Below, in pieces: positions 18,518 to 27,551 of a stretch of 64,000 bases of DNA. Below the pieces are notes generated by a model. The model was not told where the DNA came from. It saw only the letters and a program-made list of their open reading frames with translations, and did no database searches. The position numbers and the translations under genes are program-made. The stretch spans positions 248,001 through 312,000 of the forward strand of contig NZ_JARTVY010000004.1 in NCBI RefSeq assembly GCF_031450805.1. Reading direction: 5' to 3'. This DNA comes from Caballeronia sp031450805 (GTDB taxonomy: Bacteria > Pseudomonadota > Gammaproteobacteria > Burkholderiales > Burkholderiaceae). Position 1 is the stretch's first letter, and each line of letters starts with the position of its first letter.

Positions 18518-19462
18518 ATGGCCACTTCCTTCACGCTGCGTCAGCTCAGGTATTTCGTTGCAACGGTCGATCATGGCAGCGTCGCGGAGGCATCGCGGCA
18601 GCTTTATATTGCGCAGCCGTCCGTATCCGCTGCGATCAAAGGGCTTGAAGAAGGGTTCGGCACGCAGCTCTTTATCCGCAGCCACGCGCAAGGGGTATCG
18701 CTGACGCCAGCGGGCGCGCGGTTCTATGAACATGCGAAGGAACTCTTGCGCAGCGCGAAGGAATTCGAACAGAACGCGCTGGCGGAAGCGGACGTGGCGT
18801 CGGGAAGCGTGGATATCGGTTGCTTCGAGACGTTTGCGCCGCTCTATCTTCCATCGCTGATTCGCGGCTTCAACGCGGTTTATCCCGGCATCGAGATTCG
18901 CGTCCGTGACGGCGATCAGGACGAGCTGTTGCAAGGGCTCTTTAGCGGCCGCTTCGATCTCGTGATGGTCTATGACCTCGGTCTCGATGCCGCTATCGAT
19001 ACGCATCTGCTGACGCGTCCGCAAAGCCCTTACGTGTTGCTGCCGGCGTCGCATCGTCTGGCGGGGCAGGCGAAGGTCAGTCTCTTCGAGCTATACGAGG
19101 AGCCGCTGATTCTGCTCGACGTCGCGCCGAGCCGCGACTATTTCGTCGATCTGTTCGAGCCGTTCGGGCTCACGCCGCGTGTCACGTTCAGTTCGCCGTC
19201 GCTGGAGCTCGTGCGCGGCATGGTGGGGCAGGGCTTCGGCTATTCGCTGCTCGTCACGCGGCCGCCTTCGTCGCTGACCTATGACGGCAACGAAGTAATC
19301 GCGGTGGGAATCGTGGAGGACGTAGCGCGCTCCGGGCTCGTCGCGGCGTGGCTGAAGCGCAATCCGCTGACCACGCCTGCGCGCCGCTTCGTCGATTATG
19401 CGGAGAAGATGCTCACGCCAGCGCCTGACTTGCCGTCGCCGCGCGCGCCCGCAGCCAGTTGA
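18518..19462 (+). CDS. LysR-family transcriptional regulator (first of two related copies)
   Basis: 314 residues. The winged HTH lies at the N-terminus (LRQLRYFVATVDHGSVAEASRQLYIAQPSVSAAIKGLE), followed by a periplasmic-binding-protein-like effector domain. Its effector domain resembles that of the regulator at 25131-26057: both have SRDYF/SREYF, then S(S/Q)P-E-VRGMV and GYSLL, so the two probably arose by duplication or sense similar ligands. The last 50 bases overlap the 3' end of the convergent permease gene. It likely controls phyH or the neighbouring ABC operon. Confidence 0.88.
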   Translation: MATSFTLRQLRYFVATVDHGSVAEASRQLYIAQPSVSAAIKGLEEGFGTQLFIRSHAQGVSLTPAGARFYEHAKELLRSAKEFEQNALAEADVASGSVDIGCFETFAPLYLPSLIRGFNAVYPGIEIRVRDGDQDELLQGLFSGRFDLVMVYDLGLDAAIDTHLLTRPQSPYVLLPASHRLAGQAKVSLFELYEEPLILLDVAPSRDYFVDLFEPFGLTPRVTFSSPSLELVRGMVGQGFGYSLLVTRPPSSLTYDGNEVIAVGIVEDVARSGLVAAWLKRNPLTTPARRFVDYAEKMLTPAPDLPSPRAPAAS

Positions 19463-20240
19463 TGCTCGCGAACAGCAGCACCGCGAATACGATCAGCATG
19501 GTCGCGACGGCGAGAATCGACGGATCGATGGAATCGCGAATGCCGCTCCACATTTGCCGGGGCACGGTCTTCTGTTCGGGTCCGCCGATGAACAGAATGA
19601 CGATGACTTCATCGAACGATGTCGCGAACGCGAATACGCTGCCCGTGGCCACTGCCGGCGTGATGAGCGGCAAGGTCACGCGCCTGAACGCGGTCCACGG
19701 CGATGCGCCGAGCCCTGATGCAGCGCGCAACAGGCTCTGATCGAACGATAGCAGCGACGCCGTCACCGTGATGACCACGAACGGCGTGCCGAGCGCCGCA
19801 TGAGCGAGCACCACGCCCGGATATGAATTGACGAGACCGAGCGGCGCGAAGATCAGATAGAAGCCCGCCGCGACGACGACGATCGGCACGATCATCGGCG
19901 AGATGATGATCGGCATGATGACCGAGCGTAGCGGAAACTGCGCGCGCGAAAGACCGAGCGCGGCAAGCGTGCCGAGACACGTTGCAATGAGCGTCGATGC
20001 CGCGCCGATGCCGATGCTGTTCAGGAGCGCACGCTGCCAGTCCGCGCTCGTCAGCGCCTGTTGATACCAGCGCAGCGAAAAGCCTTGCATCGGGTACGAG
20101 AAATACGAGCCCGAGTTGAACGAGAGCGGGATGATCGCGAGAATCGGCGCGATGAGGAAGAACAGCACGAGCGCGGTATGCAAGCGCACCCAGCGCGCGG
20201 CGATGCGTTCCGTCAGCACCGTGTTGCGTTTGTCTTGCAT
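19413..20240 (-). CDS. ABC transporter inner-membrane permease, PotC type
   Basis: 275 residues with six predicted membrane spans and the EAA loop typical of ABC importers (LLRAASGLGASPWTAFRRVTLPLITPAV). It resembles the PotC/PotI permease of spermidine/putrescine systems. It is the last gene of the oxygenase-transport operon, 25 bases after the first permease, with AAGGAA as ribosome site. It overlaps the convergent LysR gene by 50 bases. Confidence 0.88.
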   Translation of the reverse strand: MQDKRNTVLTERIAARWVRLHTALVLFFLIAPILAIIPLSFNSGSYFSYPMQGFSLRWYQQALTSADWQRALLNSIGIGAASTLIATCLGTLAALGLSRAQFPLRSVIMPIIISPMIVPIVVVAAGFYLIFAPLGLVNSYPGVVLAHAALGTPFVVITVTASLLSFDQSLLRAASGLGASPWTAFRRVTLPLITPAVATGSVFAFATSFDEVIVILFIGGPEQKTVPRQMWSGIRDSIDPSILAVATMLIVFAVLLFASINWLRARAATASQALA

Positions 20241-20265
20241 GAACGTTCCTTCGAATGCGAGTGGC

Positions 20266-21519
20266 TCAGCCGAAGCGCAGACGGTCGATGCCGACGATGC
20301 GGTTGAACAGGAAATAGAAGATCGCCGTGAAGATCACGAGATACGCCGACAGCGCGCCCGCTAGGCCCCAGTTGAGTTGCGTGTTGGTTTGTATCGCGAT
20401 GAGCTGGCTGATCATCTCGTCGCCTGCGCCGCCGAGCAGCGCGGGCGTGATGTAGTAGCCGAGCGCGAGCACGAAGACGAGGAAGCAGCCCGCGCCGACG
20501 CCTGGCAGTGTCTGCGGCACGTACACGCGCATGAAGGCAGTGAACGGATGCGCGCCGAGCGATTTCGCCGCGCGCACATAGACGGGTGAGACGCTCTTCA
20601 TCACCGAATAGATCGCGAGGATCATGTACGGCAGGAGCACATGCGTCATGCCGATCAGCACGCCCGTGCGATTGAAGATGAGCGGCGCCGGATGCGTCGC
20701 GAGGCCGAGTCCCATCAGCAGACTGTTGACGACGCCACCCGGCTGCAACAGCACATACCATGCGGTCGTGCGCACGAGCAGCGACGTCCAGAACGGCACG
20801 ATCACGAACAACATCAGACGGTTGCTGCTCTTCGCGGGAAGATTGGCGAGCAGCCACGCAACCGGATAGCCGAGCACGAGGCATAGCAGCGTCACCGTCG
20901 CACTGATGGAGATGGTGCGCGCGAACGCATCGCGATACACCGCCGCATTGGACGGCACCGATGCAATGGCGCCCTTCGCCGTGACCTCGGCATCGACGGC
21001 AGCGAGCAGATAATCCGGCGTCGGCGATGCGGCCGCACGCTTGAGCAAGCGCCATATCTCGGGCGAGTTCCACCGTTCGTCGAGGCCGGTCAACGCCGGC
21101 TTCCACGCGGGCGGGGCATCGTTGCGAATGCCGCGCGCCGTGCGCATCAAGAGGCTGCGAAACTCCGGCTGCGCGAAGTTGAGCCGTCGCGCGACATTGC
21201 CCAGTTGTCCGCTTTCGCGTGCCTGCACGAGGCCCGAGGCGAGCAATGCGAAGGTGCGCTCGTCGGGTATCCCCTGACCGTCCCACGCATCGAGGGCGCG
21301 CGCGAGCGCGGGCATGCTGTCGGGCACTTCGTGGTTCTGCACGCTGCGTGCGAGCAGCAGCGCGATCGGCGCGATGAAGGTCGAAAGCAGAAACACGATC
21401 AACGGCAGCGCAAGCAGCAACGCCTGCATGGACGCGCGCCGTTGCGCCTTCTGATAGGACGCACGGCCTTCGGCTCTCGTCGGAGTGCCTTGGGCCGATG
21501 CGTGCAGGTGGGTGGTCAC
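20266..21519 (-). CDS. ABC transporter inner-membrane permease, PotB type, with a long periplasmic insert
   Basis: About 417 residues from the GTG at 21519 (a TTG at 21525 is an in-frame alternative; neither has a strong ribosome site). The first membrane span (ALLLALPLIVFLLSTFIAPIALLLA) is followed by an unusually long, mostly polar segment of about 140 residues before the remaining five spans. The EAA loop AKSLGAHPFTAFMRVYVPQTLPGV is intact. PotB-type permeases are usually near 285-310 residues; the extra length is the insert. It lies between the binding-protein gene and the PotC-type gene. Confidence 0.85.
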   Translation of the reverse strand: MTTHLHASAQGTPTRAEGRASYQKAQRRASMQALLLALPLIVFLLSTFIAPIALLLARSVQNHEVPDSMPALARALDAWDGQGIPDERTFALLASGLVQARESGQLGNVARRLNFAQPEFRSLLMRTARGIRNDAPPAWKPALTGLDERWNSPEIWRLLKRAAASPTPDYLLAAVDAEVTAKGAIASVPSNAAVYRDAFARTISISATVTLLCLVLGYPVAWLLANLPAKSSNRLMLFVIVPFWTSLLVRTTAWYVLLQPGGVVNSLLMGLGLATHPAPLIFNRTGVLIGMTHVLLPYMILAIYSVMKSVSPVYVRAAKSLGAHPFTAFMRVYVPQTLPGVGAGCFLVFVLALGYYITPALLGGAGDEMISQLIAIQTNTQLNWGLAGALSAYLVIFTAIFYFLFNRIVGIDRLRFG

Positions 21520-21549
21520 GGTCAAGATGGTTCTCGTTCGACAGGGGCG

Positions 21550-22596
21550 TTACTGCGTCAGCCACGCCTGGAAGCGCTTGTTGATCGCATCCGCGTTGTC
21601 GGCCCAGAAGCTCGCGTTGACCTGCACTGCGCGCTTGAAGTTATCGGGCGCAGTCGGCAGATCGGCCAGACGCTGCTTGTCGACGAGCGGAATCGCGTCC
21701 TTGCGCGGCGGCGCATAGGCGATGTACTTCGAGAGATCGGCCGACGCCTTCGGCTGTGCCTGCGCGACGATGAATTTCGCGGCTGTATCCGCGTGCTTCG
21801 CGCCTGCCGGAATGCCCCACCATTCGAAGTCGTAGAGTTGCCCGTCCCAGACGGCCTTGAAAGGCTTCTTGTCGCGCTTGACGGCATCGTCGATACGGCC
21901 GTTATAGGCCTGCACCATCACGACTGCACCGTCCGCGAGAAGCTGCGGCGCTTGCGCGCCCGACTCCCACCACACGATATTCTTCTTGATCGTATCCAGC
22001 TTCTTGAACGCGCGATCGACTCCGGCGGGCGTGCCGAGCACCTTGTACACGTCTTTGGGATCGACGCCATCGGCAATGAGGGCCCATTCCATCGACACCT
22101 TCGGCGACTTGCGCAGCCCGCGCTTGCCGGGGAATTTCTGCAAGTCGAAGAAGTCGTTGACGGTGGTCGGCGCCGTCTTCAGCTTGCTCGTGTCGTAGGC
22201 ATAAACGGTGGACCACACCATGCTCGCAACCGCGCAATCCGTGATCGAGCCGGGAATGAAATCACTGGTCTTGCCTAAGGAATTCTTGTCGATTTTCTTA
22301 AGCAAACCTTCATCGCAAGCAGTGATGGCATCGTTGCTTTCGAGGTCCATCAAATCCCATGTCGTGTTCTTCGCCTGCTCCATCGCCGATAGCTTGGCGA
22401 GGCCGCCGTCATACGATTCGGTCGAGAACGTGACGCCCGTCGATTGCGTGAACGGATCGAACCACGCTTTCTTCGCGGCGGCTTCGAAAGCGCCGCCGAA
22501 GGTCACGACCGAGAGCGTTTCCGCTGCTTGCGTCGTGGCGGTGGCAAAGGCGAGTACGGCAAGTGCGGCGCATTGTGCTTTGATATGAGTGCGCAT
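21550..22596 (-). CDS. ABC transporter periplasmic binding protein, spermidine/putrescine (PotD/PotF) type
   Basis: 348 residues from the ATG at 22596, with AGGAG about nine bases upstream. The signal peptide ends near TTQAAE. The mature chain starts with LSVVTFGGAFEAAAKKAWFDPF, a common opening of polyamine and related binding proteins. It captures the substrate in the periplasm and delivers it to the two permeases encoded next. Its start follows the ATPase stop by one base (TGACATG), so the pair is translationally coupled. The ligand is unknown; the family covers polyamines, opines, betaines and other cationic amines. Confidence 0.87.
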   Translation of the reverse strand: MRTHIKAQCAALAVLAFATATTQAAETLSVVTFGGAFEAAAKKAWFDPFTQSTGVTFSTESYDGGLAKLSAMEQAKNTTWDLMDLESNDAITACDEGLLKKIDKNSLGKTSDFIPGSITDCAVASMVWSTVYAYDTSKLKTAPTTVNDFFDLQKFPGKRGLRKSPKVSMEWALIADGVDPKDVYKVLGTPAGVDRAFKKLDTIKKNIVWWESGAQAPQLLADGAVVMVQAYNGRIDDAVKRDKKPFKAVWDGQLYDFEWWGIPAGAKHADTAAKFIVAQAQPKASADLSKYIAYAPPRKDAIPLVDKQRLADLPTAPDNFKRAVQVNASFWADNADAINKRFQAWLTQ

Positions 22597-22597
22597 G

Positions 22598-23779
22598 TCA
22601 GTTGGCTCCTGCGGGTGCGGTCGTGATGATGGAAGGTGATGGCGCGTTGGGAGAGGTAATGGCGGGGGTGCTGCGTGGTGCGGCTGCCGCGAGAATCTTG
22701 CAGTCGTCATGTCGCCAGGCGACTTCGGTGAAATCGCCTGCAGCGGGCAACGCATGCCGTTGCGTGTTCGGCACCTTGACGACGATGGAATCGCGCGAGC
22801 CCAGCGTCAGATGCACGCGATGATGATCGCCGCAATACACGAGTTCGTCGACGCGTCCGCGCACGACATTGCAATGCTCATCGACATGCGTGCCTTCGGC
22901 GTTCGGAATGTGGGCGCGTTCGGGGCGCAGCGCGAGCATCGCATCGTCGCCGGCGCGCAAGCCGTGCTCGCAGCGGCCGCGGATCGTGCTGCCATCCGAC
23001 AGCGCGAGCGTGGCCCACGGTTCATCGACGTTCACGACGCGTCCGGTCAATCCATTGTTCTCGCCGACGAAGTTCGCGACGAATGCGTTTTGCGCGTTCT
23101 CATACAGCTCGCTGGGCGTCGCGGCCTGTTGAATGCGGCCATCGGAGAATACGGCGACGCGGTCGGACATCGTGAGCGCTTCGGCCTGATCGTGCGTCAC
23201 ATAGACGATGGTCAGCGAAAGCTCACGATGCAGCCGCATGATTTCGTATTGCATCGTTTCACGCAGGCGCTTGTCGAGCGCGCCGAGCGGTTCGTCCATC
23301 AGCACGACGCTCGGCTCGAAGACGAGCGCACGCGCAAGCGCGACGCGCTGCTGTTGTCCGCCCGACAGTTGCGCGGGCCGACGATTCGCGAGGTGCGGCA
23401 ATTCGATCATGTCGAGCGCGCGCTTGACGCGCGTCTTCTGCTCCGCGCGGCTGACGCGTCGCACGGAAAGCGGAAACGCGACGTTCTCGGCAATCGTCAG
23501 ATGCGGAAACAGCGCGTAATTCTGAAACACCATGCCGATGTCGCGCTGATGCGGCGGCTTGTCGTCGAGGCGCTTGCCATCCAGCCGAATCTCGCCATGC
23601 GTGGGCGATTCGAATCCTGCCAGCATCATGAGCGTGGTCGTCTTGCCCGATCCCGATGGCCCGAGCAAGGACACGAACTCTCCCTTGCGCACGTCGAGGT
23701 TCAGATCGTCGACGACGTAGTTCGCGCCGTCATACGATTTGCTCACGCCCGTGAACGAGATGAAGGAAGGATTTGACAT
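22598..23779 (-). CDS. ABC transporter ATP-binding protein, PotA type
   Basis: 393 residues. Walker A is GPSGSGKT (about 40-47), the signature is LSGGQQQRVALARAL, and Walker B is VVLMDEPLGALD, with the switch His in YVTHDQAEA. A C-terminal TOBE-like regulatory region (from about residue 245) is typical of the PotA/UgpC/MalK subfamily. It energises the importer formed with the three downstream genes. It follows the Rieske oxygenase gene by 30 bases on the same strand. Confidence 0.92.
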   Translation of the reverse strand: MSNPSFISFTGVSKSYDGANYVVDDLNLDVRKGEFVSLLGPSGSGKTTTLMMLAGFESPTHGEIRLDGKRLDDKPPHQRDIGMVFQNYALFPHLTIAENVAFPLSVRRVSRAEQKTRVKRALDMIELPHLANRRPAQLSGGQQQRVALARALVFEPSVVLMDEPLGALDKRLRETMQYEIMRLHRELSLTIVYVTHDQAEALTMSDRVAVFSDGRIQQAATPSELYENAQNAFVANFVGENNGLTGRVVNVDEPWATLALSDGSTIRGRCEHGLRAGDDAMLALRPERAHIPNAEGTHVDEHCNVVRGRVDELVYCGDHHRVHLTLGSRDSIVVKVPNTQRHALPAAGDFTEVAWRHDDCKILAAAAPRSTPAITSPNAPSPSIITTAPAGAN

Positions 23780-23809
23780 CGTGATTGCGTCCTGTCTTTG
23801 ATGCAGTAT

Positions 23810-24958
23810 TCAATGCGCGCCGATTCTGCTTGCGAGATAGCGCGCGAAGTCGTAATTGGGCCGTTCCAGATGACTCAGTTGCCCCGGTCTCGCGAGCGGT
23901 GCGTGGACGCCGCGAAATACGGCTTCGACGCCGCGTCTGTCTTCGGCATTGACTTCATCGAGCAATTGTTTAAGCGTCGCCATGTGTGCATTGGCTTCGG
24001 GATCGGCAATGAATTCAGGGGCGAGCCCGCCGCCAAAACGAATATGCACTTGCCCCACGCCTCGGGGCTGCAACACGAGATACCAGAAATAGCCGGGCGT
24101 GAGCGTAATGAGATGCGTCGGATAGATGGCGAGCAAAGCGGTTGTCTTGCGCCAGTGCCCGGTCAGGCGCGTGTTGTCCGGATGCGCATTTCCGATGGGC
24201 AGGCTGGCCTCTTTGGTGATCCAGTGATAATTGAATGCCGGATAGCCGGGCGGACATTCCATTTCCTCGAGCTTCGAATGCGGGCCCACGGTTGCGCGAT
24301 GAAGCATCGGCAAGTGATAGCTCTCCATGAAGTTTTCCGCGAGGATCTTCCAGTTCGTGTTCCACACGTGTTCTTCATGAAACGTCTCGATGTAATCGGA
24401 CATGCCGTAGGCGTCGATCAGTTCATCGAGCTTGGCGAGCTGCGTATGAACAGGCGGGGCGCTTTGGTCCAGCGTCACATACATCCAGCCTTGCCATTCT
24501 TCACAGCGAATCTGCGGCAACCGGTAGCTTTCCTTGCAGAAGCCCGCTTGCCGGTCCATCAGCGGCGCGCCCTTCAACGCGCCGTCGAGCGAATAGTTCC
24601 ATGCGTGATACGGGCAGACGATACGGCGCACATTGCCCCGTCCTTCCAGCAGCACCGACATGCGATGCAGGCATACGTTCGACATCGCCTTGAGCTGCAT
24701 CTGCTCGTCGCGCAATACGACGACCGGTTGCTCGCCGATACGCGCCGTCAGATAGTCTCCGGGCGCCTTGAGCGTGCTCGCCCGGCCCAGACATTGCCAT
24801 TCGTGCGCGAAGATATCGCGTTCTTCGAGAGCCAGAAACTCCGGCGATGTGTAGACGCCCGGCGGCATGGCATGAGCATCGCTGAACGATTGTTCGCAAC
24901 CGCTGCGCAGTTCGTCGACGAGCGCTTGCAGTGGGGTCGTGCGTGCCGGGTCGGCCAT
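23810..24958 (-). CDS. Rieske non-heme iron oxygenase, alpha subunit (carnitine/glycine-betaine oxygenase-like)
   Basis: 382 residues from the ATG at 24958, with AAGGAGGG ahead. The Rieske [2Fe-2S] ligands are C96, H98 (CLH) and C115, H118 (CPYH). The mononuclear iron site is in NFMESYHLPMLH: H215 and H220, with E212 at the bridging position where most family members have Asp. A bridging Glu is known in carnitine oxygenase CntA, so a quaternary-amine or related cationic substrate is plausible, in line with the polyamine-type importer downstream. No separate reductase gene was seen nearby; electrons must come from elsewhere. It heads the transport operon downstream of a LysR gene. Confidence 0.88.
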   Translation of the reverse strand: MADPARTTPLQALVDELRSGCEQSFSDAHAMPPGVYTSPEFLALEERDIFAHEWQCLGRASTLKAPGDYLTARIGEQPVVVLRDEQMQLKAMSNVCLHRMSVLLEGRGNVRRIVCPYHAWNYSLDGALKGAPLMDRQAGFCKESYRLPQIRCEEWQGWMYVTLDQSAPPVHTQLAKLDELIDAYGMSDYIETFHEEHVWNTNWKILAENFMESYHLPMLHRATVGPHSKLEEMECPPGYPAFNYHWITKEASLPIGNAHPDNTRLTGHWRKTTALLAIYPTHLITLTPGYFWYLVLQPRGVGQVHIRFGGGLAPEFIADPEANAHMATLKQLLDEVNAEDRRGVEAVFRGVHAPLARPGQLSHLERPNYDFARYLASRIGAH

Positions 24959-25130
24959 GAAGCCCTCCTTCTTCCATTTCCCAGAGAGCGCGCCGACGCA
25001 AGGCTGCTGCATCGCGCTCCAACATGGTCATCAATCTATCAAGCCAAATTGCCAGCCAAAATATTGTTTTCGGATACAAAGCAAAGTTTTTGACTATGCA
25101 GGCGTGAAGCCGCCTGGGCGTTCCGACGCC

Positions 25131-26057
25131 TCAGGCATCGAGACGTAAGCGCCGAATATAGTTTTCGCAGAAGGACGCGAAGCGGTGCACTACCTGACGC
25201 GGTTTCATCGTGCGCGACTGCGCAATCCCGAGCGTTGTCGCGTTGACGGTGTCCTTGAAACGTTTAATCACGAACTCTTCTCCATCGACCGTGCGATTGG
25301 ACTTGAGGGGGAAATTCAACAGGCTATAGCCGAGTCCGTTGGCCACCATGCCGCGCACGACTTCCGGCTGCGAAGAACGAAACGCCGGCACGGGGCGGCT
25401 GCCTACGGCGTCGAAAAGGGCCGCGAAATATTCGCGGCTGTGCGGCAGGTCGAGCATCACGTAAGGCTCCGGCAGCAGATCCGCAAGCGACACCTTGCGC
25501 GCGCGGGCGAGGCGATGCGTCCTCGGCAGAATGACGTAAGGCGGAAGCGAGAGGAGCGGCGTGAAGGCAATGTCTTCCGTCATGTCGAGGCTGTATGTCA
25601 GCGCAATATCGAGTGAGCCGTCTTGCAGGCCGCTTAGCAGCGCATCCTGATGCGCCTCTACTGTACGAAAGGAAATGCCCGCGTGCTCGTCGGTGAAGCG
25701 GCTGATCAGTCCCGGCATGAGCGGCGGCGCAAGCGAAACCAGACAGCCGAGCGTGATTGCGCCCGTCATTCCGCCGTCCATTTCTTTAGCCGCCATCTGG
25801 AGTTCTTCGGCAATTTTCAGAAGATTGCGCGCTTGCCCCAGGAGATCGCGCCCCGCTTGCGTAAGCGACAGGCCGCTTGCGTGGTGCCGGATGAAGAGCT
25901 GCACGCCAAAGGACACTTCGAGATCCGCCAATGCCGTGGAAATGGATGGTTGAGAGATATGCAGCCGCTTGGCCGCAGCCGTGAATGACAGCGTCTCGGC
26001 GGTGACGACGAAATAGCGCAACTGACGCAGCGAATAGCGCAAGGGGTGGCCTTCCAT
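25131..26057 (-). CDS. LysR-family transcriptional regulator (second related copy)
   Basis: 308 residues from the ATG at 26057 (a TTG two codons upstream is unlikely). N-terminal HTH in LRQLRYFVVTAETLSFTAAAKRLHISQPSISTALADLE, then the effector domain. It lies between the minus-strand Rieske/ABC operon and the plus-strand monooxygenase operon, the usual place for a regulator of both. A hairpin-like sequence (GCCTGAGGCGT / ACGCCCAGGC on the coding strand) overlaps its stop codon, but without a T-run. It is similar in the effector domain to the regulator at 18518. Confidence 0.9.
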   Translation of the reverse strand: MEGHPLRYSLRQLRYFVVTAETLSFTAAAKRLHISQPSISTALADLEVSFGVQLFIRHHASGLSLTQAGRDLLGQARNLLKIAEELQMAAKEMDGGMTGAITLGCLVSLAPPLMPGLISRFTDEHAGISFRTVEAHQDALLSGLQDGSLDIALTYSLDMTEDIAFTPLLSLPPYVILPRTHRLARARKVSLADLLPEPYVMLDLPHSREYFAALFDAVGSRPVPAFRSSQPEVVRGMVANGLGYSLLNFPLKSNRTVDGEEFVIKRFKDTVNATTLGIAQSRTMKPRQVVHRFASFCENYIRRLRLDA

Positions 26058-26120
26058 CGCCAAGTGACTCCATATGTGATGAGCCGGATTCTGCGGTGCT
26101 CAAAAATCCTTGCATAGCCA

Positions 26121-26160
26121 AATCCGATGCTAGGCATTTTTTTTATATATTTTTCGGATT
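26121..26160. promoter_or_regulatory. Inverted repeat in the LysR / monooxygenase divergent promoter
   Basis: AATCCGA (26121-26127) is inverted as TCGGATT (26154-26160), 26 bases apart, with an AT-rich centre (TTTTTTTTATATATTTTT) unlike the rest of the window. The position between a LysR gene and its divergent target operon suits a LysR operator and promoter. The assignment to this regulator is inference. Confidence 0.5.
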
Positions 26161-26218
26161 CTCTCGCGACGCGTAGATTGCCACGCATACGTATCTGCTT
26201 TTCCTAAGGGACTCAGCC

Positions 26219-27526
26219 ATGACAGTGGAAACTACGTCGATCGATACGCTCGTGGTGGGCGGCGGTCAGGCCGGCATCGCGATGAGCGAGCATCTGAGCA
26301 AAGCCGGTGTTCCGCATCTCGTGCTCGAACGTGCGCGTATTGCCGAACGCTGGCGCACGGGACGCTGGGATTCGCTCGTCGCCAATGGGCCGGCGTGGCA
26401 CGATCGTTTCCCTAATCTGGAGTTCGCCGAATTCGACCCGAACGGCTTTGCGTCGAAGGACCAGGTTGCGGAATACTTCGCTGCGTACGCAAGGAAATTC
26501 AATGCGCCGATCCGCACGGGCGTCGAAGTGAAGAACGTCGTGCGCAATGCGGGCCGTCCAGGCTTCACGGTCGAGACGTCCGACGGCACGATCGAAGCAA
26601 ATCGCGTCGTTGTCGCGACCGGTCCCTTTCAGCGCCCCGTCATTCCAGCCATCGCGCCGAAGGATGCCGGACTCGAGCAAATTCACTCGGCCGACTATCG
26701 CAATCCGCAGCAATTGCCCGAAGGCGCGGTGCTTGTCGTCGGCGCGGGCTCATCGGGCGTTCAGATTGCGGATGAATTGCAGCGAGCAGGAAGGCAAGTC
26801 TACTTGTCCGTGGGACCGCACGATCGTCCGCCCCGCGCGTATCGCGGCCGCGATTTCTGCTGGTGGCTCGGCGTGCTCGGCGAATGGGATGCCGAGGTGA
26901 TGCGGCCGGGCAAGGAGCACGTGACCATTGCAGTAAGCGGTGCGCGCGGCGGACATACGGTGGACTTCCGGCGTCTCGCACATCAGGGTGTCACGCTCGT
27001 CGGACTCACGAAGTCATTCGACGGCGGCATCGCGACGTTTCAGACCGACCTCGCGGATAACATCCGGCGCGGCGACGATAACTATCTGTCCTTGCTCGAT
27101 GCGGCCGATGCTTACGCCCAGCGTAACGGCCTCGATCTCCCGCAAGAGCCGCAAGCGCGCGATATTCCGTCCGATCCGCCGTGCCTGACACAGCCCATTC
27201 TCGAACTGGATCTGGCGAAGGCCAATGTCACGTCGATCATCTGGGCAACGGGCTATGCAGTCGATTTCGGCTGGCTCCAGGTCGACGCATTCGACGACAA
27301 CGGCAAGCCGAAGCATCAGCGCGGTGTATCGAAGGAGCCCGGTGTCTATTTCCTGGGCTTGCCCTGGCTTTCACGCCGGGGCTCCGCGTTCATCTGGGGC
27401 GTCTGGCACGACGCAAAGCACATTGCGGATCACATCGTCACGCAGCGCAAGTACCTCGCTTATTACGATGCGCCAAAGACCGAGCCAGGCGATGCGCGAT
27501 CGCTAAAAGTCAGCGAAGCGATTTAG
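26219..27526 (+). CDS. FAD/NAD(P)H-dependent monooxygenase (CzcO / flavin-containing monooxygenase type)
   Basis: 435 residues. The FAD-binding motif GGGQAG is at residues 14-19 and the NADPH-binding motif GAGSSG at 174-179, each in a Rossmann fold, and a C-terminal WATGY motif typical of these oxygenases follows. Such enzymes insert one oxygen into an amine, sulfur or ketone. It is the first gene of the operon divergent from the LysR gene, with a ribosome site AAGGG. The gene order (monooxygenase, Rid, DUF1028, M20) suggests stepwise breakdown of an amine-containing compound. The substrate is not known. Confidence 0.87.
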   Translation: MTVETTSIDTLVVGGGQAGIAMSEHLSKAGVPHLVLERARIAERWRTGRWDSLVANGPAWHDRFPNLEFAEFDPNGFASKDQVAEYFAAYARKFNAPIRTGVEVKNVVRNAGRPGFTVETSDGTIEANRVVVATGPFQRPVIPAIAPKDAGLEQIHSADYRNPQQLPEGAVLVVGAGSSGVQIADELQRAGRQVYLSVGPHDRPPRAYRGRDFCWWLGVLGEWDAEVMRPGKEHVTIAVSGARGGHTVDFRRLAHQGVTLVGLTKSFDGGIATFQTDLADNIRRGDDNYLSLLDAADAYAQRNGLDLPQEPQARDIPSDPPCLTQPILELDLAKANVTSIIWATGYAVDFGWLQVDAFDDNGKPKHQRGVSKEPGVYFLGLPWLSRRGSAFIWGVWHDAKHIADHIVTQRKYLAYYDAPKTEPGDARSLKVSEAI

Positions 27527-27551
27527 TCTTTCTTCAAGAAACGAGGCATTC

